Shown here: positions 23,133 to 33,762 of the stretch, one piece after another
Position numbering within the stretch: position 1 is the first letter of the stretch
Layout of the letters: each line of letters begins with the position of its first letter
Source of the DNA: Labyrinthula sp. Ha
Taxonomy: Eukaryota; Sar; Bigyra; Labyrinthulida; Labyrinthulaceae
Length of the DNA: 64,000 nt
Assembly: GCA_015227615.1 (NCBI GenBank)
Contig: JAALGZ010000038.1
Location: 186,001 to 250,000, forward strand
Direction: 5' to 3'
Made by a program: the position numbers and the translations under genes
The notes under the pieces: model-generated
Database searches by the model: none
What the model was told of the DNA's origin: nothing
The model's input: the letters and a program-made list of their open reading frames with translations, nothing else

Positions 23133-24611
23133 CTAGCTTAAAATTAATATGTCATCGCAAGGGTATATATAGGTGCTGTTCTTCAGCCCGTTTAATGATT
23201 TGAAGTAATCCACTTCAAGGCATTCAGAAAGAATAGGGGTCTCATCCATATTTATTTCTGCAAAATCACTGAAAGCGCTAACATTAAGTCCTTCAAGAGA
23301 GGAAATATTTGTCTCATCTATGGTTAGTATAGAGACATCCAAATCATTAATAGCTTCTGGAATACTTGATAACATTTTACACCCATTGAACGAAACTTGG
23401 TATCTACTGTATGTTTGACCAATAAGCGATTTTTCATCAAAATGTTCAAGCTTCGGTTCAAAGAGAAACCGTAGAAATACATGCTTAGGAAACTGCAGAA
23501 CCTCTGGGTGAATTATGCCAGCTGGAAATTTTGAAAACCCGTTTTCCTGGAAAGTAATTACATTTGAAGCAAAAGTAGGTTCTGTCATATTAAGAGGGTT
23601 TTTTGCTGCTGCCAAAACAGCTGCGAAGTCAACTAACATTTGATCATCAAGCACAGAGTAAAACTCAACATGTTTCCTTGGAGCCGAAACGAAGAATTGA
23701 GCAAACTCAGGAGTGAAAGAAAAATTAGATATACTTTCAAAACGGAAATCAATAGCTCCAAACACTTCGGGAAAATTCAACAACTTTGTTTCAAGGAGAT
23801 GAAATCCAAATTTAGTGTAGCTTTGGTTCATCATATATTCTATAGTGCTGCGATGAAACGCAATTTCGTAATAACTCAAAGTCGAGTTATAATCAAAGGC
23901 ATCATAATCAATAATGGTGATATTTGAATCATAGAACTCAACATATCTAACAGTAGAATGATCTGAGAGCACCCCTAAAAAAGGATCTTTTGGTAAACAA
24001 GTCGAGTTTACATCACGAACTATAACCTTAGTACCTGTGCTACCAACAACAATTTCAGCACCTTGCAGGATCCTGGACCTATTTCCATCAGCTTCGATAC
24101 CATGACAAGATTTTAATAAACTCGCCACAACATCTAAATCTGCGCTCTTTTCTGACTCACTATCTTGAGATTCGAAAACTAAATGCATTGTTCCAAAGTA
24201 TAAAATGCCGAAACAGACTAGAGAGAAAAGAACTAGAAACAATGTTGCTACATAAAACATTTTCCTTCGTAAAGAGTTTTTTTTATTTTGAACAACTGTA
24301 CTGGCTACATCTCCCAAGGACTCCGGCTTAGGAAGTTTCATCGATGTTTCAGACATACCAAACTTCTTGCTGCGATCTCGAAGTGTGCTCTGGTACGGTG
24401 AAAAGGTGCTTTGAGATTTTGCACCCAAGGATTGACCAAGAAAAATTCACATTGTCCTTAAGCTGTTGATCCTTTGTGGGATGGAAGAGGGTTTTGAAGA
24501 ATCTGTAGCACTCTGTGGTCTCTGAAGAGGGTTAATTTGCTTCTTTGAACTTACCTCTAGGCTGCTACCTGATGTATAACTGCCTAAGTTTAATTTCTTT
24601 GGTGGTCTCAT
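23133..24611 (-). CDS. LRR-like type II membrane protein (family member 3)
   Basis: Third family member, on the opposite strand. From the ATG at 24611 the frame begins MRPPKKLNLG, like the MRP start of member 2, and places the TM at about residue 118-140 (FYVATLFLVLFSLVCFGILYF), the same place as in the other two. Ectodomain landmarks: CHGIEADGNRSRIL, CLPKDPF, C-terminal LRR-like segments and a cap ending YPCDD. One in-frame TGA lies at 24447-24449 (codon 55) in the variable tail. It could be a nonsense codon, lie in an intron (a GTGAAT donor at 24450 with an AAAG acceptor would remove 42 nt in frame), or be bypassed by starting at the ATG at 24356, which leaves a 407-residue protein with TM and whole ectodomain. 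A second in-frame intron-like segment (GTAAGT donor, CTTCAG acceptor, 33 nt) lies upstream in the same tail. Function unknown. Confidence 0.8.
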
Positions 24612-27600
24612 CTCTTATCTATTTTTTTGTATTTAGTTATGAATATGTCATCTAATACAGTGTTGGAATATTTGAAGGTTGGTTCTTTGTCAACTGGTTT
24701 TTCAACATGTTTTCTTTATCATTTTATCTGTACACAGTTTAGTTTTCTTTCTGTATAATAAGAAATTGAGTTTTATCTGTTTAACATAATCTTAAGTAGC
24801 ACAAGTACTAAATGTATAGTTATATTGGTTCCTGAAACACAATTTGCTACTTTCTTTAGTTTTCAGACTTTATGATATTATAGTATGTCCAAAGTTCCAT
24901 TTTGTACTTAAAATATATATAATGTAAACATACTTAGAGTTAGTATAATATCTTCTTGGTTTTTAAGTTTTTTTATCTATTCATTCAATACTTTGTTACT
25001 AGGATTAGTTTTTTTCAATTATGCAAGTTCCGAGGTACTGAAGCGAGGATGTGCAAAAATGGATAGTAAGTATATTGTCAAGTGAGACGTAAAATTCTTG
25101 GCACCTAGAAAGAATATCTACAAAACATCCAGCTGGAGCAAGTGGTGAGCTCCTTAGATCCTCATATCCCACATGAATGTCTAAGAATTTAGTTAGGACT
25201 GTGGCATAGATTTCAACTTAATTTCGAGAAATTGTGCTTATGTACAGTGCCAGAAAAGCACCAAAAAGCAATATTTAACATAGCGCTATACTAAATTGCG
25301 CCCATTAGCCAGCTATGTTGTAAAAAAATAAATTTTCCCTAAGCAAACTCTCTCAGCACTCACTGATAATATTATCATTATATATCGCGTCGAACAATAT
25401 AGAATCATAAACATCAGTGGACACTGAGTGAATATCAATAAAAAAAGCCTACATACCAGAATTCAGTTAAATGAACTTATGTAGATCATTTAAAATTAAA
25501 ATATGTTTTACTTTGAATACTTTCCCAATATATACTTGTTTTGTAAATGCTATCGCTCAGCTAAATTTTTTATCCCAGAAGCTTAAATGAAGCTTAGTTA
25601 AATACTCTTGGGGTCTGAAATAATAAAGCACAGAGTTAAACTTAGTTTACCTGAAATGTCCTACTGTTTTTCCAAAAGTGATAAGTACCTTAATATTACC
25701 TTCTCTAGAATAACATGATTTTCTTCACATCTTTTAATGAAATGCAAGTCGCATACACATGGATGTGACTGTTAGAGTAAGAAAGCTATATTTTATTGTT
25801 GAGCAATTATTTAGATATTTGGTTTCATTTAGGCGTTATCTGCCAAACACATAGTGTATTCTTCCATTTCTTGTCTTTATATAGCGTGCAACCACAGTTG
25901 CAACATAACAGGCTACAACATTCATTGAACTCCGAGATTCTGATAATGCAGAAGCACTGTTTTGAGTGCTGTGTGCATAGGTTCAATTATATTTTAACGG
26001 AGCCAAAAACTATGATCAAAGTCTTGGTTATTGCCCATCCAAATGATGACAATTTAGGGGAGGTAACATCATTTTTAAGAATCCATCTTGAATTTATTCT
26101 TATGCTTAGTTTATTACATGTAATTTCAGTCATAATCTGATTCGCAGTTTAGGCCCAAGAGATTGAAGTAATATATCACACTGCATATATCTTCTTCTGT
26201 TGCACAAGTCAAATTTTAATGCCAATGCACTTCTGCTAGAGGTTCTGTGAGAAAATAGAAAAAGGAGATCCTCGATGCCAGGAGCATAATTATCTTAAAG
26301 AACTTATTTAATGAAGATAAAAAGGGAAAATTAATTTATTCAGGAAAGGTACTGTGGAAAGACTAATGGGAATATGTAAAATTAAGTCTACTATATAATA
26401 GCGAACTGAAAGCTCCATGAGCATATGTATATTTATTCGTAAGAAGAAACTATTGAAAAGACATTGTGATGGTATTTAACTCGGTAGACTTTATTGATGA
26501 CTAGTAAGTTTATTTTCAGTTCAAGATAGATGGAAATAACTTAAAATTACCCCTAACTATCGCGGATTTAATGTTTTCATCAATCTGAAGAAATACTACA
26601 CGATCCTTTTTCTTCCGTTTTTACTAACCCTATAAATAAAATATTAATACTCACTATAGTAATACATGGAACTAATTGGGTTCAATAAAATTTATCTCCA
26701 GCTCTAGCATAAAAGCTGTTTCCTGGTTGAATAAAAACTTAAAATTTATAGCTAGTTTACATTGAAGACGTAAGTTTTTTGTTTAATTTTAGTATTGTGT
26801 GCTACAACCCTTTAGTAAAAACCAAATGTTAACCTCTTGCTTTACCTCGTTCCCATGGAAATTTTGTTTCTCGAATTAATATTCCTGTTTATGATACATA
26901 TGTACTTATGCAACCTGTCCATGTTCAGATAATTATTTTGAGGATTTTTTTCTATTGGTTTACTGATGATAATAGTACTTCATGTTAAAAAGTTAGCTTC
27001 TTACTTAGAGGCCGCAATTAAATGTATTCTAAAGTCAAGTATTATAAGGTGAAAAATATTCCGGGGTATGAAAAAGCAAAGTAAACAGTTTTCCCCTAAC
27101 AGTTTGACTTGTCCTTAAGTTAATCTCTAGGTACCTGTTCAAAAAAAACTTTTCTTATCTCGTAGTAATAGCATCATTGACTTTCTGAATTACCCAATCA
27201 TTAAAATTTCTAGCAAATAAAATAACAAGGCAAGTACTTTCAGATATCTTACTTGAACTTTGAGGATTTTTCGGGTTAGTTAGCGAGATTGCATTAGTGC
27301 GAATGCCACATTGAGTTAGAAACACAAGCAAATTTCTTATTAAATCAAATTATCATGTTATGTTGAGGAATAATGTAAAGTTCATTAGTTAATCTCCATG
27401 ATTTACTAATAAATTCATCGAATATCTCTGCATATGAGGTTGGGGGTACTTCAGGATTACAAAGAGGATCCAATTGAGGAATTGACTGAGATTTCTTGAC
27501 AAATGTAGTGAAGAACTCATTGAAGGTTCACTAAGAATATTTTATATCACTCCAAGTTTCAAAAATTAGTACTAAGAAAGTTTGATTCTTATCACATACA

Positions 27601-28257
27601 ATTCATGAATGAGAAATTTTCCTTACTTTGTACCCCTATCCGCCACAAATAGACATAACTTCCCATGAAGAAGTCAGGTTGCTAATTTTCATTCGTATCT
27701 CTTTAGCAAACCTCAGGAAGAATACCATCACCTTTGAGCAACTTAAACTACTAAATTGATATAAATATGAAAAACTTGTCAGAAAAAAATTGTTTAGGAT
27801 ATACTTGAGTTATCAGGTCTTGTGCACTAAGGGTTTGCAACTGTTCTGGAACCAAGGTCTTGTCATTTTCCGCGCAATACACCTTCAATAACCTCTTGAA
27901 CATACAAACTCACAAGGTTTTCCAAGGTGACAAATGTGACGGGTGTTTTATGGAAGTAGTTTTAAATAGACAGTCACATTACATACAGGATATTGAAAAA
28001 GACTGGGATGAATGATCAGAAAGTGTTTTAGGCTAAGCTTATATCCTTAAGGGAAGCTACCCATTTGTATATTGAATAAAATATTTAGTACTTTTTTTAT
28101 TGTTTGTAGTCTGTAGTTCGGTAGACTGATCTTATTGGACAAGATTCGTTAAATTAGTCTTATATTTGGCCACTTTATTGCCGCATTCAAAAGCTTAAGG
28201 GTGCATTACTGTGAAATTGCAATTTTAAAATTCTAGTAAAACCACAAGAAGAAAACA
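24612..28257. other. gene-free AT-rich block
   Basis: About 3.6 kb with no credible coding region. The longest open frame (25796-26140, 114 codons) lacks an ATG at its start and resembles no family. The right end carries the A-rich leader and promoter of threonine synthase; the left end the promoter of LRR-like member 3. No RNA gene or transposon was recognised. Confidence 0.6.
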
Positions 28258-29784
28258 ATGAGTACTGAAACACCAAGCTATTTCTCCACTAGGGGGACGC
28301 CATCACCAAGAGATCCTATTTCCTTCGAAGAAGCTGTATTCACAGGCCTTGCTCCTGATGGTGGATTATTCATTCCAACCTTTATACCAAAGTTCTCAGC
28401 AGAAGAATTGAAAGAGCTCCACGAGTTGAACAACTCATCTTCTCTAACATTTCATCACATTGCCTTCAAAATAATGAGAAAATTCATACCAAACAAGGAA
28501 ATTACAGATACTGAACTGGTTTCCATTATAAAAGATTCTTACAAGAACTTTAGAGAGGAATCAGTAACTCCTCTGAAACATCTAAAGTCGAACGTCTACG
28601 CTCTTGAGCTGTTCCACGGTCCAACGTTTGCTTTCAAAGATGTTGCTTTGCAATATCTGGGGAACTTGTTTTCCTTCTTTTTGTCCAAGCGACCAAAAAC
28701 TTTTTTGACTGTTCTTGGCGCAACATCTGGAGATACAGGAAGCTCAGCGATTCATGGTTTGAAGAACTTTTCAAACATAAATATATTTATTTTGTTTCCG
28801 GAAGGCAAAGTGAGTCCTATTCAGGAGTTACAGATGACAACTGTTGATGATGCAAATGTTCATTGCGTAGCAGTAGAAGGAACTTTTGATGATGCTCAGA
28901 GGATAGTGAAGTCATCTTTCCAAAATCCTGAGTTTAAAGAAAAAGTTCATCTTTCAGCTGTTAACTCAATTAACTTTGCCAGAATATTGGCGCAAATAAC
29001 ATACTATTTTCATGCATATTTTCAAGCTATAAAGCAGCGGGGCGAATCTGATTTTGAACTAAGTTTCTCTGTACCAACAGGGAATTTCGGAGATATTTTG
29101 GCCGGATGGTACGCAAAGGAAATGGGCCTTCCAGTAAAGGATTTGATAGTTGCAACAAATGGCAATGATATACTTTACAGATTCTTTGATCATGGAGCCT
29201 ATACCCAAGATGGCGCGGTTAAAGCAACGTTTGCCCCGTCGATGGACATTGCAGTAAGCTCTAATTTCGAAAGATATTTGTTCCACCAAAAAGCAATTCT
29301 AGAAAACGGAGAGTTTGATAAGGTTTGTATCTGGATAAAAAGCCTAATGGATAGAATCAAAGCTGAAAATGGTGTCAAGTTTGATGGGGTTGAAGAAAAA
29401 GCTCTTTGGAAGAAATGTTGTGATGACATGAGAGCAACGAGATGTGGCGATAAGGAAATCTTGGGTGTAGTAAAGGATATGTATGAAAAGACTGGAAAGA
29501 ACTATGTTCTAGATCCACATAGTGCGTGCGCAGTTTTTGGCGTAAAAGATGAAGTTGATACGTTTTCAGAACGCGATGTCAGAGTATGTCTCGGATGTGC
29601 GCACTGGGGTAAGTTTTCAGGTGCAATCGAGAAAGCAGTGGGTTCTGAAGAGATGAAGGCGATCAAACAAAAATACCCTGAACAACTTGCTGCCTTGGAA
29701 GGTAAAGAAAAAAGGAAGAAGGTCATGGCCGCTGAAGAGAATGTTGTTCAGACTTACATTTTAGAAAAGCTAGTGTTAAACTAA
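28258..29784 (+). CDS. threonine synthase
   Basis: 508-residue PLP enzyme of fold type II that converts O-phosphohomoserine to threonine, the last step of threonine synthesis, and fits the yeast Thr4 type in length and sequence. Visible landmarks: the N-terminal signature YFSTRG and SFEEAVFTGLAPDGGLFIP; the PLP-lysine segment HGPTFAFKDVALQ (Lys127); the phosphate-binding GATSGDTGSSA; SINFARILAQITYYF; and VPTGNFGDILAGWYAKEMGLP. A charged tail of about 50 residues follows the catalytic core. No plastid or mitochondrial leader is obvious. Its presence implies the organism makes threonine, which animals cannot, so it argues against an animal host. The ATG follows GAAAACA. Confidence 0.96.
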   Translation: MSTETPSYFSTRGTPSPRDPISFEEAVFTGLAPDGGLFIPTFIPKFSAEELKELHELNNSSSLTFHHIAFKIMRKFIPNKEITDTELVSIIKDSYKNFREESVTPLKHLKSNVYALELFHGPTFAFKDVALQYLGNLFSFFLSKRPKTFLTVLGATSGDTGSSAIHGLKNFSNINIFILFPEGKVSPIQELQMTTVDDANVHCVAVEGTFDDAQRIVKSSFQNPEFKEKVHLSAVNSINFARILAQITYYFHAYFQAIKQRGESDFELSFSVPTGNFGDILAGWYAKEMGLPVKDLIVATNGNDILYRFFDHGAYTQDGAVKATFAPSMDIAVSSNFERYLFHQKAILENGEFDKVCIWIKSLMDRIKAENGVKFDGVEEKALWKKCCDDMRATRCGDKEILGVVKDMYEKTGKNYVLDPHSACAVFGVKDEVDTFSERDVRVCLGCAHWGKFSGAIEKAVGSEEMKAIKQKYPEQLAALEGKEKRKKVMAAEENVVQTYILEKLVLN

Positions 29785-29962
29785 GTGGGAAATTACTACT
29801 AGATCTTTCTGTAGTTATATGCTTACGCCTTTCAGCAAGCTTAAATTATTTTTTTGCTGCTCGCTGGTTAAATGCTTATCCTAAGTTCGAATTATAGCTG
29901 TTCTTGTGCTACATGTCTAAAATTGTAGCTGTTTAGTTTGCACACTAAATTGAGAAGAAAAA

Positions 29963-30178
29963 ATGGCAGCAAACTCAGATAAGTCAAATCAAGAGCTTAA
30001 AACTATTCAAACAGAGTTAGAGATGCTTAAAGCTGCCAAGAAGACTTCAGAGGCCTGTAAAGCAATTTTAGACTACGTAGCTGGGCAGGAAAGTAATGAC
30101 CCTTTGTTGAATCACACGAGTGAGAATCCGTACCTCTCTGCACCAAATTCTGGAGGTGGGTGCTGCATTATTTCTTAA
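29963..30178 (+). CDS. heterotrimeric G-protein gamma subunit
   Basis: 71-residue protein with the G-gamma-like (GGL) layout: an N-terminal amphipathic helix (ELKTIQTELEMLKAAKKTSEACKAIL, split about residues 11-37), then the signature NDPLLNHTSENPYL, close to the DPLL...SENPF motif of animal gamma subunits. The C-terminus is GGGCCIIS, a CAAX box (CIIS). Ser in the last position predicts farnesylation, and the preceding Cys could be palmitoylated, anchoring the beta-gamma dimer to membranes. Length fits the family (65-75). It lies 178 bp after threonine synthase on the same strand with its own A-rich leader, so co-regulation is not implied. Confidence 0.88.
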   Translation: MAANSDKSNQELKTIQTELEMLKAAKKTSEACKAILDYVAGQESNDPLLNHTSENPYLSAPNSGGGCCIIS

Positions 30179-30374
30179 GGTCATGCAATTTGTAACCTAA
30201 AGTCTTAGATGAAAAGTACTAAACTTTAAACTGTGTCGCGTAAGGATCATTGTTCTGGTTTTCTTTTCACATCTTGGACAATAAACTTTAAAGATCTTCC
30301 ACCCTACTAGAACTTATATTACGAAGTAATCTTTACGCGGATCTATTTCGAAAACTTATATCTCTTTTCAAATA

Positions 30375-30701
30375 ATGGAATGTACTTTGAAAGCCTTCCA
30401 GTCTGTACCTAGATATTTCGTCTACTACGAACAGGTTAAAAGGCTTTTGCAGTTTGACCCAAAAGCAGCACTGTATGCAACAAACCACAAACTCATGCAA
30501 GGGCCAAAACAACAAGATTCTCCAATTAGACACACATGGTCAGAATTCCTTGCTGAACCGGTTCCACTGACTCTTTGTATGATAAATATTTTCTACGCAC
30601 TTGGTTGGGAGGATACTGCATTTATTTTATTAGTCATATTGTTTCCTTTTCTCTTAGCCTTCGTTCACGCAGCTTATGAAAAATATACAAAAGTGAAATG
30701 A
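30375..30701 (+). CDS. small membrane protein, unrecognised
   Basis: 108-residue ORF with an ATG start, a soluble basic N-terminal half (residues 1-60, containing HKLMQGPKQQDSPIRHTWSEF) and a hydrophobic C-terminal half that could form two helices (about 64-78, PVPLTLCMINIFYALGW, and 79-98, AFILLVILFPFLLAFVHAA), ending in a lysine-rich tail YEKYTKVK. The tail would suit an ER or organellar membrane protein. It ends in TGA, with a TAA four codons later in frame, and stops 37 bp from the convergent metalloprotease gene. I do not recognise the family. The gene model rests on composition and tight packing between neighbours. Confidence 0.6.
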   Translation: MECTLKAFQSVPRYFVYYEQVKRLLQFDPKAALYATNHKLMQGPKQQDSPIRHTWSEFLAEPVPLTLCMINIFYALGWEDTAFILLVILFPFLLAFVHAAYEKYTKVK

Positions 30702-30738
30702 AAAACAAATTAAAGGTCAACTTGTAGTTTAAAACTGT

Positions 30739-33533
30739 CTATTCGGACGATGCAATTCCAATGACATTCAATAAATGCCCAAGTTCTTGGGGCGAACAAC
30801 ATGAAGAAAAATCTATTTTCTGCTCCAGCCCAGTAATAGACTGCAGCAACGAGTATGTATAAAAGGTCTGTAGTGCTGATACCTTTTCTCCTATATATAC
30901 CTCAGTAGGTTCCTCAGGACTTCCTTCAACTTCGAACAACAAAGATGCAGCATTTTTCTTCATTATTCCGACGAACTCCAGCTGTAGGTCCCACAAGCTC
31001 TGATCTTTGAATTTAGGATCTAACCCGACGTACTGAGTTTGCTGGGTTTCCGATGCCAGCGTAAAGGTTCCAAAAAGAGCTTCCACAGTTTTGGTAAAAA
31101 TGTAACCGATAAGCTGAGTACCCGTAACCCCTTCAAACTCAGTGATTGCTCGAAACTTATCCAAACTGAACAAAGCACTTAGCAAATAGGCCTTGTACCG
31201 AAATACAACAAAATCTACATTCACAACCCTTTCTCCTTCACAGTACTGCATAAGACGCCACTTTTCACACATACCAGTTTTAACCACTAGTCCATCCACA
31301 CCAGATGGGAAAATATCGCTGGTAGTTTCTGCAAGAATCTCTACAAGAAGATCCACAGCTTTGACCTGAGTATCGTAATCAACCAGTTTGACAGAATTTA
31401 CACCATAATCGTAACCACCAAGAAATGCAGTTGCACCTTGAATCACAGCTCCAAGTTCACCTAAGAGCTGTTGTTCAATAATACCACTTTCGAGTTCGGT
31501 TAACTTGTCTTGGTTCTTGTTCGTTCTTACTTCACGGATTCTCTTAAGAAGATCTTCATAATAAGACACCGGTTCGTCTGTAAAATCATAAGGCATATTA
31601 TAGGCATCTTTAGACACTTCATAGCTCTGCTCGTCAGTACCAAAGGCCATAGCAGTTAATGAGCTCTTCAGCTCATTTTCAAAAGAAGATTTTACCACCT
31701 CATAACCGTCGAGTACTTCGATTTCGTTTCCATAAGCATACTCTATCGATTTCTCATCCCAAGGGCCAATCCCATCAGAATATAAGAGATGCTTTAAATC
31801 ACCAGGTGTGCAGCCTATTCCTAAAAAAGACTCGCTTGAAGGGACATTTTCGGGTAAGTAGTCCATTACTGTGCTTGTCAAAACCCAGTTTTTACACCCG
31901 CTTGCTGTGCTATAAAACAGTGAGCCTTTAAAGTTATGCCTCAAACCGAGAGTATGGCCAACCTCATGCATTACAACAAATTTGAGGGCTTTCTCAAAAA
32001 ACATTTCTTTGGTAATACCACTGTTTTTAAATACTTCCACATATTGTAGCAAAGTATATTTCCCTTCCCATGCACCCAACCATTCATGTGCAATTATAAT
32101 CACAGCTCTCAGAGCCTCTCCCGTTCTGGGATCAACCTGTTTTGTACCCATGGCAAATACCGAGTCTTTACTTATAGACCAAACAATGGAGTTGAACCTC
32201 CCATCAGCAGGATCAAAATCTTTCGGAAATTCTTTATCTGTTGGGATTATACATTTCACAACTTTACTGCTGGAGATTTTGTCGAACGCTTTATTCCAAG
32301 CTTCAACTGCTGAGCGAACTGTCTCATACAGCGCATCTGGAACTGAAGGGTCTACATAGAATATGATCTTCTCCTTGATATTAAATCTTGAAATAACTTG
32401 CCTTGACTGGTCAACTTCGGCTCTAGTGCTTCTCCCTCTGTTTAAATTGAAGTTAAAATCATTTTGGAATGAGTTTTTTTCCCCTAAAGAAAGATGATTT
32501 GTTGTAAAAAAACCAAGGTTTTCCCTTAAATCCATCGAGAATAGTCTAGGTTTGAATTTAGATGTTTCTTTGGGAAGTAAATATAAGTTAAACTCAATTT
32601 GTTCTGATAATAAGAACTCTCTCGGTGAAATTGCTCCCTCAACTTGAGGAGAAGCTGAGTTCCCGTAGGTCACTTCTGCCCTGATAACTAAGTTGTTTTC
32701 GAAGGCGCGTACCTTGAGCAGTCTCAGGGAAGAAATTAATGCTGGGGAGCTTCCATCTGGAGCTGCTTCAACAACAAAAAATAAGTGAAATAATAATTTA
32801 GAGGCATCAACTGAAATGTATCCATTAGATTTCTTTAGTATAGCGAGGTAAGTTAAACTCAGCTCCTCCATTTCAGATGCTACAGAATGAGTAAATTCTT
32901 TATTCGCCCCCTCTACATTTAAATTAGGCGCGGTAAAAGCAAGAGAATCTCTTTCCGTATCTTCATATGTCAATTTAAAAACGTTTGATTCGTCTGAAGA
33001 TCTTTCTAAATCTTTCATCGTTTCTTGTTCCCCTTCATTGACAAGACTAATGGCTTCAGAAAATACAAATATCTTACCTTGATGAAGAAACAGCACTAAT
33101 CAAAAACAACCTCTCTAGAAAACTTTCTTGAAATGTGAACAGAAGAATCTGAAATAAAGATATTAAAAACATTTACTTGAGAATCGTCAGCATGAAAGTT
33201 TCTGGAAGCGCGATCGTAGTAATCATCACTCCAAGACACCTGGATAAAACCTGATTCGGTCTTAAACTTTCTTAGATTCGGTGATGTTTCCGAAGATATC
33301 TGAGACTTAGCACTTGGCTGCCTAGAAAAAGGTATAAGCAATAAGGCCAATATGAAAATGGCTCCGAATAAACTATACTTGCGCCAGTTGACACTATGCG
33401 AAATAGAGTTGAAACCTCCACTGTTTGAGCGTTCAGAAGAATCTGAGATAGATAATGGGGTGGAATCCTCGATATCATAATCTCTTGTTTCAGTTTTGGT
33501 ATACCCTTTTGCGTTTCTTTCTCTTTCAATCAT
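30739..33533 (-). CDS. membrane-anchored zinc metalloprotease (metzincin-like, DUF5117/DUF4953 type), three exons
   Basis: Exons 33533-33177, 33148-33078 and 33046-30739 join in frame to give 911 residues; the 28- and 31-nt introns have GTAAAT/TTTCAG and GTAAGA/CATTAG ends. Without splicing the reading frame does not connect. The tail (1-52) is Ser/Thr/acidic, a TM follows at about 53-69 (YSLFGAIFILALLLIPF), and the rest is probably lumenal or extracellular. Exon 2 encodes FQESFLERLFLISAV, like the FLL segment of this family's N-terminal domain. The zinc site HEVGHTLGLRHNF is at about 503-515 (His503, Glu504, His507, His513), preceded by IFYVDPSVPD, VRSAVEAWNKAF and VDPRTGEALRA. The nearest family I know is mostly bacterial, so an old transfer is possible. 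Substrate unknown. Stop is TAG; it converges with the small membrane protein. Confidence 0.88.
33047..33077 (-). other. spliceosomal intron 2 of the metalloprotease gene, 31 nt
   Basis: GTAAGATATT donor and GCCATTAG acceptor. Removing it together with intron 1 restores one frame: the split codon AG|T continues as SLVNEGEQE in exon 3. Confidence 0.8.
33149..33176 (-). other. spliceosomal intron 1 of the metalloprotease gene, 28 nt
   Basis: GTAAATGTTT donor and CTTTATTTCAG acceptor with a T-rich interior. Exon 1 ends exactly on a codon (DDSQ) and exon 2 continues ILLFTFQESFLERLF. Confidence 0.82.
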
Positions 33534-33762
33534 GATATTTGGCCTCGAGATTTAGGCTTTGTTTCTGTATTGGTCTATTAAGATTCTTCAGGTATTTGGA
33601 TAGTAATGCTCCATTGTGGCTTTGAAATATCTACACACTGCAGTTGGCTTTAGGGAATAAACAAGAAAACACTTCGATAGCCTAGGTGCTGTGTCTCTAT
33701 TCACTGTGTGTTAGAAAAAAGAAGTATTAATTATATGGAAAAAAGTTTCAAAATCAATCTAG

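Noticed and set aside
20542-24449. Genome-wide reassignment of TGA to tryptophan or another residue
   Set aside because: All long conserved genes (phenylalanine hydroxylase, threonine synthase, ACAD fusion, the metalloprotease) use TGG and contain no in-frame TGA, and the SR140-like gene and the small membrane protein end in TGA. The internal TGAs are local to one family.
25796-26140. 114-codon open frame as a gene
   Set aside because: No ATG at its start, no recognisable motif, lies alone in a gene-free block; length is compatible with chance in many kilobases of such DNA.
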